A stretch of DNA of 64,000 nt from Chitinophaga eiseniae (GCF_012641265.1 NZ_JABAHZ010000002.1:620001-684000), one strand, 5' to 3'. Positions 1 through 8,847 are shown, counted from the first letter of the stretch. The notes: a model not told the origin generated them from the sequence alone. Translations and numbers: made by a program.

Positions 1-480
1 CAGGATAAGCTTACTCCGATCATCTTTTTGACGGCCAAATCCCAAACGGCTGATGTGGTGAAGGGGTTTGAGCTGGGAGGTAATGACTACCTGAAGAAGC
101 CATTCAGTATGGATGAGCTGATTGTTCGTATTACCGCGTTGCTGAAGCGTTTTGGTGATAATCCTGCAAGCCGTGAACTGGAAGAAGGCGCTGTATCAAT
201 CGGGCAATATGTGTTTAATTATACCAAGCAAACCCTGGCCCGCAATAATTCCATTGAGTTTTTGTCACACCGTGAAGCGGCTATCCTGCGCCGGTTGTAT
301 GATAACAAAAATGAGGTAATGGAACGTAAAGCGGTGTTACTGGATCTCTGGGGCGACGATAATTTCTTTAATGCGCGCAGTATGGACGTTTTTATTACCA
401 AACTTCGCCGGTACCTGAAAGATGATTCCCGGGTACAGATTGTGAATATCCGTGGCGTGGGATATAAACTTATATTCTAG
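1..480 (+). CDS. OmpR/PhoB-type response regulator, 5' end outside window
   Basis: DNA-binding half and part of the receiver domain of a two-component regulator. The reading frame is open from base 1, so the start and the phospho-acceptor aspartate lie to the left of the window. The visible receiver end has the conserved lysine in 'YLKKPF' and a preceding 'GGNDY'. A winged-helix domain follows, ending in the family signature 'IRGVGYKL'. An internal TTG at 28 is not the real start. The gene is convergent with the LytS-type kinase on the minus strand; the two stop codons overlap (TAG at 478-480 and at 479-477). That kinase class normally pairs with LytTR regulators, so the true partner of this OmpR-type regulator probably lies upstream, outside the window. 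Confidence 0.93.
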   Translation, partial: QDKLTPIIFLTAKSQTADVVKGFELGGNDYLKKPFSMDELIVRITALLKRFGDNPASRELEEGAVSIGQYVFNYTKQTLARNNSIEFLSHREAAILRRLYDNKNEVMERKAVLLDLWGDDNFFNARSMDVFITKLRRYLKDDSRVQIVNIRGVGYKLIF

Positions 481-1319
481 TGAACAGCAGTCATAGCAGG
501 AGCTACTTCAAAGATGATATATACCCTGGTACCCCTTACCGTATTTTCGTCTCCCGGGAGGTCGGTAATTTCAATATCAAACCGGGTGTGATACATAGAT
601 CTGTACAGTGAAGCCCTTTCCATGCATATTTCCATCCCCCTGGAATGGTGATTATTTGTTTTCAGTCCATCATGATGATATTGCAGGGCTTGTACCCGGC
701 CTATACCGTTGTCGGTAACTTCGCAGGCATAGAGGTTTTGCTGCAGTTGTATCCATTGGATATGCAGTTGCCGGTCGGTTTCTTTATGCATTAGTCCGTG
801 CCAGATGGCGTTTTCTACAAAGGGTTGTACCAGCATACACGGAACCGGCAGGGCGGCAGGGGAAATCCGCGGATCGGTTGTGAGGGTATACACAAAGCCG
901 TTGTTGGTACGGAGTTGCTCGAGTTTGAGGTATAAGTCCAGCATATCCGCTTCCTCCTGCAGAGAGATAAAGTTTTTATCGGCCAGCATGAGTACTTTCC
1001 TGAGCAGCAAGGCAAAACCAGAAATATATTCCTGTGCCAGGGCGGTTTCGCCGGTCATCAGCGCCGTGTAAATACCGTTGAGGCAATTGAACAGGAAATG
1101 TGGATTTACCTGTGATTTGAGGCCGGATAACTTGAGTTCTGATAGTTGGCGCCCCAGCTGTTGCAGTTCATTTTCCTGTTGATTCATATGGTGGGCAATG
1201 ACTGCTTCATTACTTTTAAGAAGCAGATACCGGGAGCGGTAACGCAGAAAAAGGAGAAAACAAACTGCCGCCACGGTTGCAGCCAGCAACAGCGAAGTTG
1301 TGTGTATGGTTATAGGCAT
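477..1319 (-). CDS. LytS-type sensor histidine kinase
   Basis: Membrane sensor kinase of the His_kinase (PF06580) type, 280 aa from the ATG at 1319. One N-terminal membrane helix (about residues 8-27) is followed by a coiled linker, the phospho-acceptor box 'NPHFLFNCLNGI' and an HATPase domain with an intact N-box 'QPFVENAIWHG' and G-box 'DNGIGR'. A GTG start at 1385 is possible in frame, but the added residues are unlike the family and would reach into the pheS promoter, so the ATG is preferred. No LytTR regulator is adjacent; the convergent neighbour is an OmpR-type regulator. Confidence 0.88.
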   Translation of the reverse strand: MPITIHTTSLLLAATVAAVCFLLFLRYRSRYLLLKSNEAVIAHHMNQQENELQQLGRQLSELKLSGLKSQVNPHFLFNCLNGIYTALMTGETALAQEYISGFALLLRKVLMLADKNFISLQEEADMLDLYLKLEQLRTNNGFVYTLTTDPRISPAALPVPCMLVQPFVENAIWHGLMHKETDRQLHIQWIQLQQNLYACEVTDNGIGRVQALQYHHDGLKTNNHHSRGMEICMERASLYRSMYHTRFDIEITDLPGDENTVRGTRVYIIFEVAPAMTAVH

Positions 1320-1371
1320 AAAGCTCCTCAATTTGCTAATGAAATTTACGCCTTTTCCGCGAAAATAAGCG

Positions 1372-1405
1372 TTGTGTTTAAACACGGGAGAATCGCTTAT
1401 CTTTG
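1372..1405 (+). promoter_or_regulatory. Bacteroidota promoter of pheS
   Basis: TTG at 1372-1374 and TATCTTTG at 1398-1405, spaced 23 bp, fit the Bacteroidota TTG / TAnnTTTG consensus; the spacer is slightly long. The -7 box ends six bases before the pheS ATG, so transcription should start within about two bases of the start codon. Confidence 0.6.
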
Positions 1406-1411
1406 TCGTTT

Positions 1412-2440
1412 ATGGAACAGTTAGTACAGCAAATAGCAGCCTACAAAGAAGAAATAGCGGCTTTTACGCCTGCGGGCGCAGCGGATCTGGAACAGTACCG
1501 CATAAAATTCCTGGGTACAAAAGGTATCGTAAAAGCTCTTTTCGGGGAGATGAAGCAGGTACCGAATGACCGTAAGAAAGAATTTGGCCAGATATTAAAC
1601 GAATTTAAGCAACTCGCGGAGTCCCGCTATGAGCAGTTCAGTGACCTGAAAGAGGCTGCCGGCGCGGACCAGGGCGATACAGACTATACTTTACCGGCGG
1701 CGCCTCACCGGCTAGGTACCAGGCACCCTATCAGCCTGGTGCGCAATAAAATCATCCGGATTTTTGAGCGGCTCGGCTTTACCATTGCCGAAGGACCGGA
1801 AATCGAGGATGACTGGCACAACTTTACCGCGCTTAATTTGCCGGAGAACCACCCGGCCCGCGATATGCAGGATACTTTCTTCATCAGCAAGAATCCTGAC
1901 TGGCTACTGCGTACCCAAACCTCCTCTGCCCAGGTAAGGGTAATGGAAGAGGGAAAGCTGCCTATCCGTATCATCAGCCCGGGAAGGGTATACCGTAACG
2001 AAACTATTTCTGCCCGTGCACACTGTTTCTTCCACCAGGTAGAAGGATTGTACATAGACGAGAACGTTTCGTTTGCAGATCTTAAGCAAACACTGTATCA
2101 CTTTGTACAGGAAATGTTTGGTGAAAATACCGGTATCCGTTTCCGTCCCTCCTACTTCCCATTTACAGAACCCAGTGCTGAAATGGACATTGTATGTTTC
2201 ATTTGCGGAGGCACCGGCTGCCCGGTATGCAAACAAACCGGTTGGGTAGAAATTCTCGGCTGTGGGATGGTACATCCAAAAGTGCTGGCCAACTGCGGTA
2301 TTGACCCGGAAAAGTATACCGGATTCGCTTTCGGGATGGGAATAGAACGTATTACCATGCTGAAATACCAGATTAAAGACTTACGCCTGTTTTCTGAAAA
2401 CGATACGCGTTTCCTGGAACAGTTTGAAGGCGCGATATAG
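1412..2440 (+). CDS. pheS: phenylalanine--tRNA ligase alpha subunit
   Basis: Cytoplasmic class II synthetase subunit that charges tRNA-Phe together with PheT, 342 aa, full length. It has the N-terminal coiled-coil tRNA-binding arm (residues about 1-90), then the catalytic core with motif 2 'FHQVEGLYID' and 'RPSYFPFTEPSAE', and ends with the motif 3 region 'GFAFGMGIERI'. A cysteine cluster (C-x2-C-x4-C-x2-C, ending TGW) interrupts the core near residue 254, as in some bacterial PheS, and could bind a metal. pheT is not adjacent, which is unusual relative to proteobacterial pheST operons. The ATG at 1412 is chosen over an in-frame TTG at 1403 that overlaps the promoter -7 box. Confidence 0.97.
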   Translation: MEQLVQQIAAYKEEIAAFTPAGAADLEQYRIKFLGTKGIVKALFGEMKQVPNDRKKEFGQILNEFKQLAESRYEQFSDLKEAAGADQGDTDYTLPAAPHRLGTRHPISLVRNKIIRIFERLGFTIAEGPEIEDDWHNFTALNLPENHPARDMQDTFFISKNPDWLLRTQTSSAQVRVMEEGKLPIRIISPGRVYRNETISARAHCFFHQVEGLYIDENVSFADLKQTLYHFVQEMFGENTGIRFRPSYFPFTEPSAEMDIVCFICGGTGCPVCKQTGWVEILGCGMVHPKVLANCGIDPEKYTGFAFGMGIERITMLKYQIKDLRLFSENDTRFLEQFEGAI

Positions 2441-2465
2441 CTTTTAATAATCAGGCAATATGCAA

Positions 2466-2546
2466 AAAGGGGAAAGCACCAGGCTATTGTGGTGGATGAT
2501 AAGGCAAAAATTATGATCTAAACAAGCGCCTTTCGTTTTCCCCTTT
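2466..2546. repeat. long-range inverted repeat downstream of pheS
   Basis: AAAGGGGAAA (2466-2475) and TTTCCCCTTT (2537-2546) are perfectly complementary across a 61-base loop between pheS and the dehydrogenase gene. It may be a loose 3' stem-loop; with 10 bp and a long loop, chance is possible. Confidence 0.3.
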
Positions 2547-2570
2547 CTGCCTGCCAGAAAATCTTCCGAT

Positions 2571-3419
2571 GTGATTCAATCTATTGTAGTATGCGGCGCC
2601 GGTACTATGGGCGCCGGGATAGCGCAGATAGCAGCGTATAGCGGATTTAATACGGTATTGTTTGATATACAGCAGGAAGGCCTCCACAAAGCCAGGACGC
2701 AGATAGAAAAGAGTCTGAGTGCCGCGGTGGAAAAAGGAAAGCTGACGGAGGCAGATAAGCAGGGAGTACTGCAGCGGATCCGTTTTACCACCGATATGGA
2801 AGACTGTGTGGCCGATGTGATCATAGAGGCCATCGTAGAAAAGGCTGCCGCCAAAACCACCTTGTTTAACCAGTTGGCGGCCATTAATACTCCCGATACC
2901 ATCTTCGCTACCAATACCTCTTCCCTGTCAATTTCCGAAATAGCTGAAACAGTAAGTCATCCCTCCCGGGTGGTGGGCATGCATTTCTTTAACCCCGCCC
3001 ACCTGATGAAGTTGGTGGAAGTGGTGAGTGGAAAACATACTGCTCCGGAAGTAGCCAGCACAGTATTTGAGTTGGCCCTTAAAATGGGTAAGGTGCCGGT
3101 TCGGGTAAAAGATACGCCGGGCTTTATTGTGAACAGGGTCGCCAGGCTTTATTACCTGGAGTCGATGCACCTGGCGGAGCAGGGACTGGCGGATTTCAGC
3201 ACGATTGATCAATTGCTGGAGAGTGCCGGCTTTAAAATGGGCCCATTTGCGTTAATGGACCTGATCGGTAATGATGTAAACCTGGCCGTTACGCAATCGC
3301 TTTACGATGCCTTTCACCATGCACCCCGCTTTAAACCCAATGTGCTGCAGGAGCAAAGAGTAAAGGATGGTAAGCTGGGACGCAAAACGGGATTGGGTTT
3401 TTACAGGTACGAACAATAG
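2571..3419 (+). CDS. 3-hydroxybutyryl-CoA dehydrogenase family protein
   Basis: NAD-dependent 3-hydroxyacyl-CoA dehydrogenase, 282 aa, the usual length of the single-function family (Hbd/PaaH). It oxidises 3-hydroxyacyl-CoA to 3-ketoacyl-CoA in fatty acid or butyrate-type metabolism in the cytoplasm. The N-terminal Rossmann motif is 'GAGTMGAGIAQIAAYSG' (residues 8-24). The catalytic region has 'MHFFNPAHLMKLVEVV', and the C-terminal helical domain has 'KDTPGFIVNRV' and ends 'LGRKTGLGFYRY'. The start is GTG; the overlapping ATG at 2569 is in another frame and stops at once. No other beta-oxidation gene is adjacent. Confidence 0.93.
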   Translation: MIQSIVVCGAGTMGAGIAQIAAYSGFNTVLFDIQQEGLHKARTQIEKSLSAAVEKGKLTEADKQGVLQRIRFTTDMEDCVADVIIEAIVEKAAAKTTLFNQLAAINTPDTIFATNTSSLSISEIAETVSHPSRVVGMHFFNPAHLMKLVEVVSGKHTAPEVASTVFELALKMGKVPVRVKDTPGFIVNRVARLYYLESMHLAEQGLADFSTIDQLLESAGFKMGPFALMDLIGNDVNLAVTQSLYDAFHHAPRFKPNVLQEQRVKDGKLGRKTGLGFYRYEQ

Positions 3420-3466
3420 TTTGTTTTAGTAATTTTGGGCCTCTTTAGTAATAGAATTTAATCTTC

Positions 3467-4453
3467 ATGATTTTAGTTACCGGCGGTACAGGTTTTTTAG
3501 GCAGTTATTTAATTCGGGCATTAGTGGCTGAGGGGAAACCTGTCAGGGCTTTGTACCGGCAACAACCTTCTCCCCGGTTGCAGGATCTTTCCGGCAAGAT
3601 AGAATGGGTACAGGGCGATATACTGGATGTATGTTCACTGGAAGATGCAATGGCAGGTGTTAGCCAGGTATATCACTGTGCGGCGGTGGTATCCTTCCAG
3701 GATGGAGATAAAGACCGGTTGACGAAGATTAACATAGAAGGTACGGCCAACGTAGTAAATATGGCGTTAGATGCTGGTGTTAAAAAGTTGCTGTATGTAA
3801 GTTCTGTGGCTGCGATTGGAAGAGCAAAGGAAAATGCCGCGGTGAACGAGGAATGTGAATGGGAAGACAGTAAGAACAATTCCCGCTACAGCATCAGCAA
3901 GTTCCAGGGTGAGATGGAAATATGGAGAGGTATCGCAGAGGGATTGGATGCGGTGATTGTAAATCCGTCGATTATCCTGGGTGCGGGATTCTGGAACGAT
4001 GGTTCCGGAGCCCTCTTGAAGAATGCCTGGAAAGAATTTCCCTATTATACTGCCGGCGTAAATGGTTTTGTAGATGTAGAAGATGTGGTGGAGGTAATGA
4101 TACGGTTAATGGACAGTAATATCAGCGGGGAACGGTTTATTCTTTCTGCCGATAACTGGAGTTATCAGCAATTATTTACCACTATGGCCAGGGAGTTGGG
4201 AAAGAAGCCGCCCCATATAGCTGCTAAGCCCTGGATGGCCGAGGTGGTATGGCGGATAGAGAAGATAAAGGGAATGCTCACAGGGAAGCATCCGCTGGTT
4301 ACCAAAGAAACGGCACGTACTGCCCAGATGAAGGTATATTATGAAAACAGGAAGGTATTAGACACGTTGCCGGGGTTTGAGTTCCGGCCACTGGAAGATA
4401 CCATTCAACATATTGCCACCGCTTTTTTACAGGAGTGCACCGCTGCTCAGTAA
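3467..4453 (+). CDS. NAD-dependent epimerase/dehydratase family protein
   Basis: Extended short-chain dehydrogenase, 328 aa. The N-terminal nucleotide-binding motif is 'GGTGFLGSYL' (residues 6-15), and the catalytic YxxxK is 'YSISK' near residue 145, preceded by 'YVSSVAAIG'. The family includes dihydroflavonol reductase-like and sugar-nucleotide epimerases; the substrate cannot be told from sequence. It follows the 3-hydroxyacyl-CoA dehydrogenase by 47 bp on the same strand and may be co-transcribed. It is convergent with the lipoprotein gene, two bases away. Confidence 0.88.
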   Translation: MILVTGGTGFLGSYLIRALVAEGKPVRALYRQQPSPRLQDLSGKIEWVQGDILDVCSLEDAMAGVSQVYHCAAVVSFQDGDKDRLTKINIEGTANVVNMALDAGVKKLLYVSSVAAIGRAKENAAVNEECEWEDSKNNSRYSISKFQGEMEIWRGIAEGLDAVIVNPSIILGAGFWNDGSGALLKNAWKEFPYYTAGVNGFVDVEDVVEVMIRLMDSNISGERFILSADNWSYQQLFTTMARELGKKPPHIAAKPWMAEVVWRIEKIKGMLTGKHPLVTKETARTAQMKVYYENRKVLDTLPGFEFRPLEDTIQHIATAFLQECTAAQ

Positions 4454-4455
4454 CT

Positions 4456-5130
4456 TTATTGGAACAGGAAGGCGGCAATAGCAGCGGCCAGGGTTTTAGA
4501 CATTTCTGTTTCCACATCCCGGCCTACCCATACCCGGGGTTTATCGCCAGGAATGACAGCCGCCACGGGTTGTCCGCGATATTGGAACTCATAGCATATA
4601 TTTTCGTACGAATTTACCTTTCCGAAGCGGTTATGGGCGGTAACGCGTATATCTGTATCGGCACACCGGAGGATACCCACCGGTTTATTGTCGTTTAGTT
4701 CCAGGTAATGAGGAGCTTTAACAATCATTTCCCAGCGTTTTAAGGGTTCATTTTTGGTGCCGTTGATCAGGGCATAGCGAAGGTCGGTACTACCCGGCAA
4801 ACTGTTAAGCCAGCCCGGCAAATTGCGATTGCTGAAGGAAATGGCTGATGCGCTCATGGTTTGGATCAGGAGGTGTTCGCCGTTGCCGTTCAGGTAGAAA
4901 TTAAAAGCGTTTTTCGGGTCTTTGATGAAGGTAGCTTCCGCTACGCCGTTTTTCCGGGAGGTAGTGGAATAAAGGCCAAAAGAGATGGTTTTAGCCGTGA
5001 GCCAGCCATCTTTTATCTTGGTGGCGCATTCCTGGTCGTTGGTGTATAGTGAAGAGGTAGTTTGGGTCTTTTGGGTGGTGGTGCAGCTCCAAAGCAGCAA
5101 GGGGATAAAAACAGCGAGTAATTGCTTCAT
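4456..5130 (-). CDS. hypothetical lipoprotein
   Basis: Predicted lipoprotein of 224 aa, not recognised. The signal peptide ends in a lipobox-like 'LLLWSC' with the lipidated cysteine at residue 16, followed by a Thr/Gln-rich linker. The mature part contains 'DIRVTAHNRFGKVNSYENICYEF', a stretch that reads as a beta-rich fold, and a conserved-looking C-terminus. There is no catalytic motif I can name. It lies directly downstream of lpxD on the same strand, separated by a strong hairpin, so it is probably a separate transcript or a terminated one. Confidence 0.75.
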   Translation of the reverse strand: MKQLLAVFIPLLLWSCTTTQKTQTTSSLYTNDQECATKIKDGWLTAKTISFGLYSTTSRKNGVAEATFIKDPKNAFNFYLNGNGEHLLIQTMSASAISFSNRNLPGWLNSLPGSTDLRYALINGTKNEPLKRWEMIVKAPHYLELNDNKPVGILRCADTDIRVTAHNRFGKVNSYENICYEFQYRGQPVAAVIPGDKPRVWVGRDVETEMSKTLAAAIAAFLFQ

Positions 5131-5166
5131 GAAGTGGGTGGTTTAAATTTTTGCGGGTCAATTTTA

Positions 5167-5210
5167 CGGAGATTTGTTTATCTGTGGTAACGTAGATAAA
5201 CAAATCTCCG
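5167..5210. terminator. perfect 17-bp hairpin after lpxD
   Basis: Arms 5167-5183 and 5194-5210 are perfectly complementary with a 10-base loop, starting 8 bases after the lpxD stop. No good U-tract follows on the minus strand, so it is a terminator or an mRNA 3' end stabiliser. Confidence 0.7.
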
Positions 5211-5218
5211 GAGAGGAT

Positions 5219-6166
5219 TTATTGGAGATCTTTTACTTTTCCCCAGATTTCGGGAATGCGTTTGATCCAGCTGATTTCTTTTCTTTTTTCACGGGCATCA
5301 ATTGCCGGGGATCCAAAGTATACTTTGCCACCTTCCAGGGAAGATGGAACACCGCTTTGGGCCATTACCACAGCACCTTTTCCGATGGTGAGATCTTTAT
5401 TCACACCTACCTGTCCCCAAAGGATTACATCGTCTTCAATTTTGGCTTTACCGGCTATGCCTACCTGGGCCGCAACTAGGACGTTTCTGCCAACCACCGT
5501 GCCGTGTCCGATGTGGATCATGTTATCCAGTTTGGTACCGCGGCCAATGATGGTGTCGCCACTTACGCCTTTGTCGATGGTACAGCCGGCGCCTATTTCT
5601 ACATCGTCTTCGATGATGACTCTGCCGCAGCTTTCCAGTTTGTCGTAGATCACTTCCCGGTCGGCTCTTTTCTTAAAGTAAAACGCATCGGCGCCCAGCA
5701 CTGTTCCTGCGTGGATAATTACATTGTCGCCGATAACAGTATGGTCGTAGATGGTTACATTGGGATGTATAAGACAGTTACGTCCTATGCGCACATGGTT
5801 ACCGATAAACACGTTGGGCTGAACAACGGTACCCTCTCCTATCACTGCTGTATCGCTGATGGCTTTGGTAGCTGGCTCAAATGGTCTGAATCTTTTCACC
5901 AGTTTTACATAGGCACTGAATGGGTCGTCCAATACTAAAAGTGCTTTCCCTTCCGGGCACTCTACCTTCTTGTTGATGATGATGATGGTCGCTGCTGATT
6001 GCAAGCTGGCGTTATAGTATTTTTCAAAGTCAACGAAGGAGATATCTCCCGGCGTTACCTTGTGTATTTCGTTAAGACCAGCAGCCATCAATTGGTTGTT
6101 GCCAACTAGCTCTGCGCCTATATATGCTGCTATTTCAGTTACTGCAACAGGTGCTTCGAACTTCAT
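5219..6166 (-). CDS. lpxD: LpxD-type UDP-3-O-acylglucosamine N-acyltransferase
   Basis: Acyl-ACP-dependent N-acyltransferase of lipid A synthesis, 315 aa. An N-terminal uridine-binding-like domain (residues about 1-100) precedes a left-handed beta-helix of hexapeptide repeats (for example 'VIGEGTVVQPNVFIGNHVRIG'). The catalytic histidine sits in 'LDNMIHIGHG'. It is slightly shorter than the roughly 340 aa of classical LpxD. Bacteroidota often carry two LpxD-like genes, so this may be the paralogue rather than the lipid A enzyme. The start is the ATG at 6166, preceded by a promoter; an 18-residue upstream extension is not family-like. Confidence 0.85.
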   Translation of the reverse strand: MKFEAPVAVTEIAAYIGAELVGNNQLMAAGLNEIHKVTPGDISFVDFEKYYNASLQSAATIIIINKKVECPEGKALLVLDDPFSAYVKLVKRFRPFEPATKAISDTAVIGEGTVVQPNVFIGNHVRIGRNCLIHPNVTIYDHTVIGDNVIIHAGTVLGADAFYFKKRADREVIYDKLESCGRVIIEDDVEIGAGCTIDKGVSGDTIIGRGTKLDNMIHIGHGTVVGRNVLVAAQVGIAGKAKIEDDVILWGQVGVNKDLTIGKGAVVMAQSGVPSSLEGGKVYFGSPAIDAREKRKEISWIKRIPEIWGKVKDLQ

Positions 6167-6200
6167 ATACTCTGAATTATTGAATAATGTTAAAGAGCAA

Positions 6201-6233
6201 CAAAGGTAGTAAATCAGCAATTGCTTCCATCAA
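6201..6233 (-). promoter_or_regulatory. lpxD promoter
   Basis: Minus-strand TTG at 6233-6231, a 22-bp spacer and a perfect -7 box TACCTTTG at 6208-6201, giving a leader of about 30 nt before the lpxD ATG. Confidence 0.65.
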
Positions 6234-6406
6234 AATATGGAGGGACGACGACGATAAAAGAGGTGTTTTTAATAACCGTTATCCACAATTATTTTAGTAG
6301 TGTGAATAAAATTTTTTGTAAATTTTTTCTTTTGTGATGAAATTCTTTTTAATATTGTGTAGGGAATTTTGTTTCCCTGTACTTACTAACCCATTCACAT
6401 AATAAG

Positions 6407-6440
6407 AAAGTCTGATTGTTAAAGCAGTCAGACTTTTTTT
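6407..6440 (+). terminator. intrinsic terminator with no upstream gene
   Basis: Stem 6407-6418 / 6425-6436 (12 bp, one G-U pair), a 6-base loop and a run of seven T ending at 6440 form a textbook rho-independent terminator on the plus strand. No plus-strand gene precedes it within 1.9 kb. Confidence 0.75.
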
Positions 6441-6774
6441 ATTGCCTTTGAAAGCCGCATGAATAAAGCGTTACAGCGGATCACTATTTTCACTTGCACA
6501 AAACCATCTCCTTTTCATCATTACTTTTTTACCATTTTCCGGGGATGAAACCCGAGGTATCGTCACCGGTTAATTTTATGTTTTTGGGTGATTCCACCCC
6601 CTTTGGGGGAAAAAATGTGCCGGAACCGGCCAATTATTTTTATCACCATAACGGGTGTTTCGTTGTTTGAATAATAGCTGAATGACGCAGGTGTCGTTTT
6701 ACTTCAGATATTTTCAGTTTTATACCACTCCACACCCTGTTATGATGATGTATGTCAGCACGGAATCCGGATCT
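6441..6774. other. non-coding stretch between hemN and lpxD
   Basis: I see no gene here. It is the 3' flank of hemN and holds a short CCCCC-TTT-GGGGG hairpin at 6597-6609. Together with 6167-6440 it forms a 608-bp gap between two minus-strand genes. Confidence 0.6.
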
Positions 6775-8133
6775 CTATATTGCTTTGCTAAATAATTGTG
6801 AATGTGGTACTTGTCGCCACAGCCGGGCATCAAAAGCCATACATATATTGCGTATAAACGGCTTGCCTTTGTCAGTCACCTGTACTTTTTGGGGTGTTAC
6901 CAGTACCAGTTCATCCCGCTCCAGTTCCTGCAATCTTTGCAGGCCATCTATTACGGCGTCGCATTGTGTATCTTCCCGGCGCCAGGTGGTTTCAAAGTGG
7001 CACATCAGGTTGTGAATATGCTTCCTCAGGAGCAGGTCTTCGTTGCTCAGTATATGTCCGCGTACTATCGGAAACTCTCCTTTGTTAACCAGTTCCTGGT
7101 AGGCGTTTACCTGCTTCTCATTTTGTACATACGCGTACCAGTTATCTCCAATGGAAGAGGCGCCCAGCCCTATCAGCAGCGACGTATGAGAAACGGTATA
7201 CCCCATGAAGTTGCGATGTAGTTTTCCCTGTTCAAAAGCTTTGTGCAGGGCTTCGCCTGGCAGGGCAAAATGATCCATTCCTATCTCTGTATATCCATTA
7301 CTGTCGAAAAGTAACTTGCCCAGTTCATACAGCTGGCGTTTCTCTTCATCTTTGGGCAAATCGTCTTCTGTATATCTACGCTGCCCGGTTCCCTTAATCC
7401 AGGGTACGTGTGCATAGCTGTAGAAAGATATCCTGTCGGGCCGTAGCCGCACCACCTTATCGATGGTGTGCTGCATGCTTGTTAGGGTTTGCAATGGCAG
7501 GCCATAGATAAGGTCAAAGTTGATGGAGGTGAAACCGATCTTCCTGGCGTTCTCTACTACGGAGGCTACCATGCCGAATGGTTGCAAACGGTTAATGATT
7601 TCCTGTACCCGCATATCGAAGTCCTGGATGCCCAGGCTGATTCTGCGAAATCCCAGGTTGTATAATGATTGCAAATGTTCCGGTGTGGTATTGCCCGGGT
7701 GTCCCTCAAAGCTCAGGCAAGCATCGGGTAGTAATTCGGCCTGCTTATAGATGCCATTCAGCAGCGTGGTTAAATGTTCGGCACTAAAGAAGGTGGGTGT
7801 TCCACCACCCAGGTGTATTTCGCGGATGCGGGGCTTGCTCCCAAAGGTGTTTACATACAGCTGCCATTCCTTCAGCAGCGCTTCGATATAAGGACCTTCC
7901 ACTGCATGATTTACCGTGATGTATTTATTGCAGCCACAATAGGTGCACAGGCTTTCACAGAAAGGCAGGTGGATGTAAATGCTGATACCGTCCCGGTGGT
8001 TAGACTCCTGGAAAGATTTTTTCAGTAGTGCTTTCCATTTGTCTGAGTCAAAGCTGCTTTCTTCCCAGTAAGGAACGGTAGGATAGCTGGTATATCGTGG
8101 TGCGGCTACATTATATTTGGTGATGAGGCTCAT
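6775..8133 (-). CDS. hemN: oxygen-independent coproporphyrinogen III oxidase
   Basis: Radical SAM enzyme that converts coproporphyrinogen III to protoporphyrinogen IX without oxygen in heme synthesis, 452 aa. The [4Fe-4S] motif is 'CESLCTYCGC' (CxxxCxxCxC, near residue 54), followed by 'LGGGTPTFF' and 'SLGIQDFDMRVQ', and the HemN C-terminal domain ends the protein. It is the last gene of the minus-strand cbb3 oxidase cluster, 6 bp after the TauE/SafE-like gene. Heme supply for the oxidase under low oxygen is its obvious role, and hemN is commonly an FNR target. Confidence 0.95.
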   Translation of the reverse strand: MSLITKYNVAAPRYTSYPTVPYWEESSFDSDKWKALLKKSFQESNHRDGISIYIHLPFCESLCTYCGCNKYITVNHAVEGPYIEALLKEWQLYVNTFGSKPRIREIHLGGGTPTFFSAEHLTTLLNGIYKQAELLPDACLSFEGHPGNTTPEHLQSLYNLGFRRISLGIQDFDMRVQEIINRLQPFGMVASVVENARKIGFTSINFDLIYGLPLQTLTSMQHTIDKVVRLRPDRISFYSYAHVPWIKGTGQRRYTEDDLPKDEEKRQLYELGKLLFDSNGYTEIGMDHFALPGEALHKAFEQGKLHRNFMGYTVSHTSLLIGLGASSIGDNWYAYVQNEKQVNAYQELVNKGEFPIVRGHILSNEDLLLRKHIHNLMCHFETTWRREDTQCDAVIDGLQRLQELERDELVLVTPQKVQVTDKGKPFIRNICMAFDARLWRQVPHSQLFSKAI

Positions 8134-8139
8134 GATAGC

Positions 8140-8847
8140 TTAAGATTTATGACAACAATTATGAACAACATGTTCGGTATCGGGAGACATAGCGGGACTA
8201 ATGTAGGGGATGCCCAGGTTCAGGCCGCGAAGGATCAGCAGTACACCCATGATACTGATGACCACGGGGATCAGGCTACGCATGCGGTTACGCACGGAGA
8301 GGGTAACGAGGTGACTGAACCAGGTAACACCTGCCATTGCCGGAAGGGTGCCTGCTCCAAAAGCCGCCATAAACAATGCTCCCTGTAGTACTCCGCCGGT
8401 TGCGATAGCGCCGGCTATAGCCAGGTACACTAATCCGCATGGCAGGAGTCCGTTCAAAAAGCCAATAGCAAATAACGTCCGGAAGCGTTGTTGCCGGAGC
8501 AGGGTGCCCAGGGCAGATTTTATTTTGCTGGTAAATACTGCAGGAAGCGCTCCTCCTTTCCTCCACCCGGCACCTGTATATTTTACGAGGACCGCCAGTA
8601 ACAAAACAATACCGGTAATAACAGACAGCCATTGTTGCAAACCACCGAGGTACAGCTGTTTACCCAGCCAGCCGAAAATGATGCCCAGTAGCGCATAGGC
8701 AGTAATGCGGCCGGCGTTGTACAGGAGCATACCTGCCAACTTTTTCCAGCCAGTCAGATGCTGTATAGGTAAGGTAAGGGCAATAGGCCCGCACATCCCT
8801 ATACAGTGAAAGCTGCCAACGAAACCCAACATAAAAGAGGCGATCAT
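8140..8847 (-). CDS. TauE/SafE-like membrane protein of the cbb3 locus
   Basis: Integral membrane protein, 235 aa, of the 'sulfite exporter TauE/SafE' / UreH-like family often found next to cbb3 oxidase genes and suspected of copper or heme-related assembly work. The N-terminus has a histidine-cysteine motif 'GSFHCIGMCGPIAL' in the first helix, and there is a second 'GLLPCGLVY' in the middle. The C-terminus ends with 'HVVHNCCHKS', a metal-binding-like tail. About six helices are visible. The start ATG at 8847 is chosen because the longer frame (to 8925) overlaps ccoH by 55 bp. Confidence 0.82.
   Translation of the reverse strand: MIASFMLGFVGSFHCIGMCGPIALTLPIQHLTGWKKLAGMLLYNAGRITAYALLGIIFGWLGKQLYLGGLQQWLSVITGIVLLLAVLVKYTGAGWRKGGALPAVFTSKIKSALGTLLRQQRFRTLFAIGFLNGLLPCGLVYLAIAGAIATGGVLQGALFMAAFGAGTLPAMAGVTWFSHLVTLSVRNRMRSLIPVVISIMGVLLILRGLNLGIPYISPAMSPDTEHVVHNCCHKS

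Noticed and set aside
2460..2516. 18-codon frame MQKGESTRLLWWMIRQKL after pheS
   Set aside because: No promoter or ribosome binding site, and it contains no phenylalanine codons that would suggest a leader peptide.
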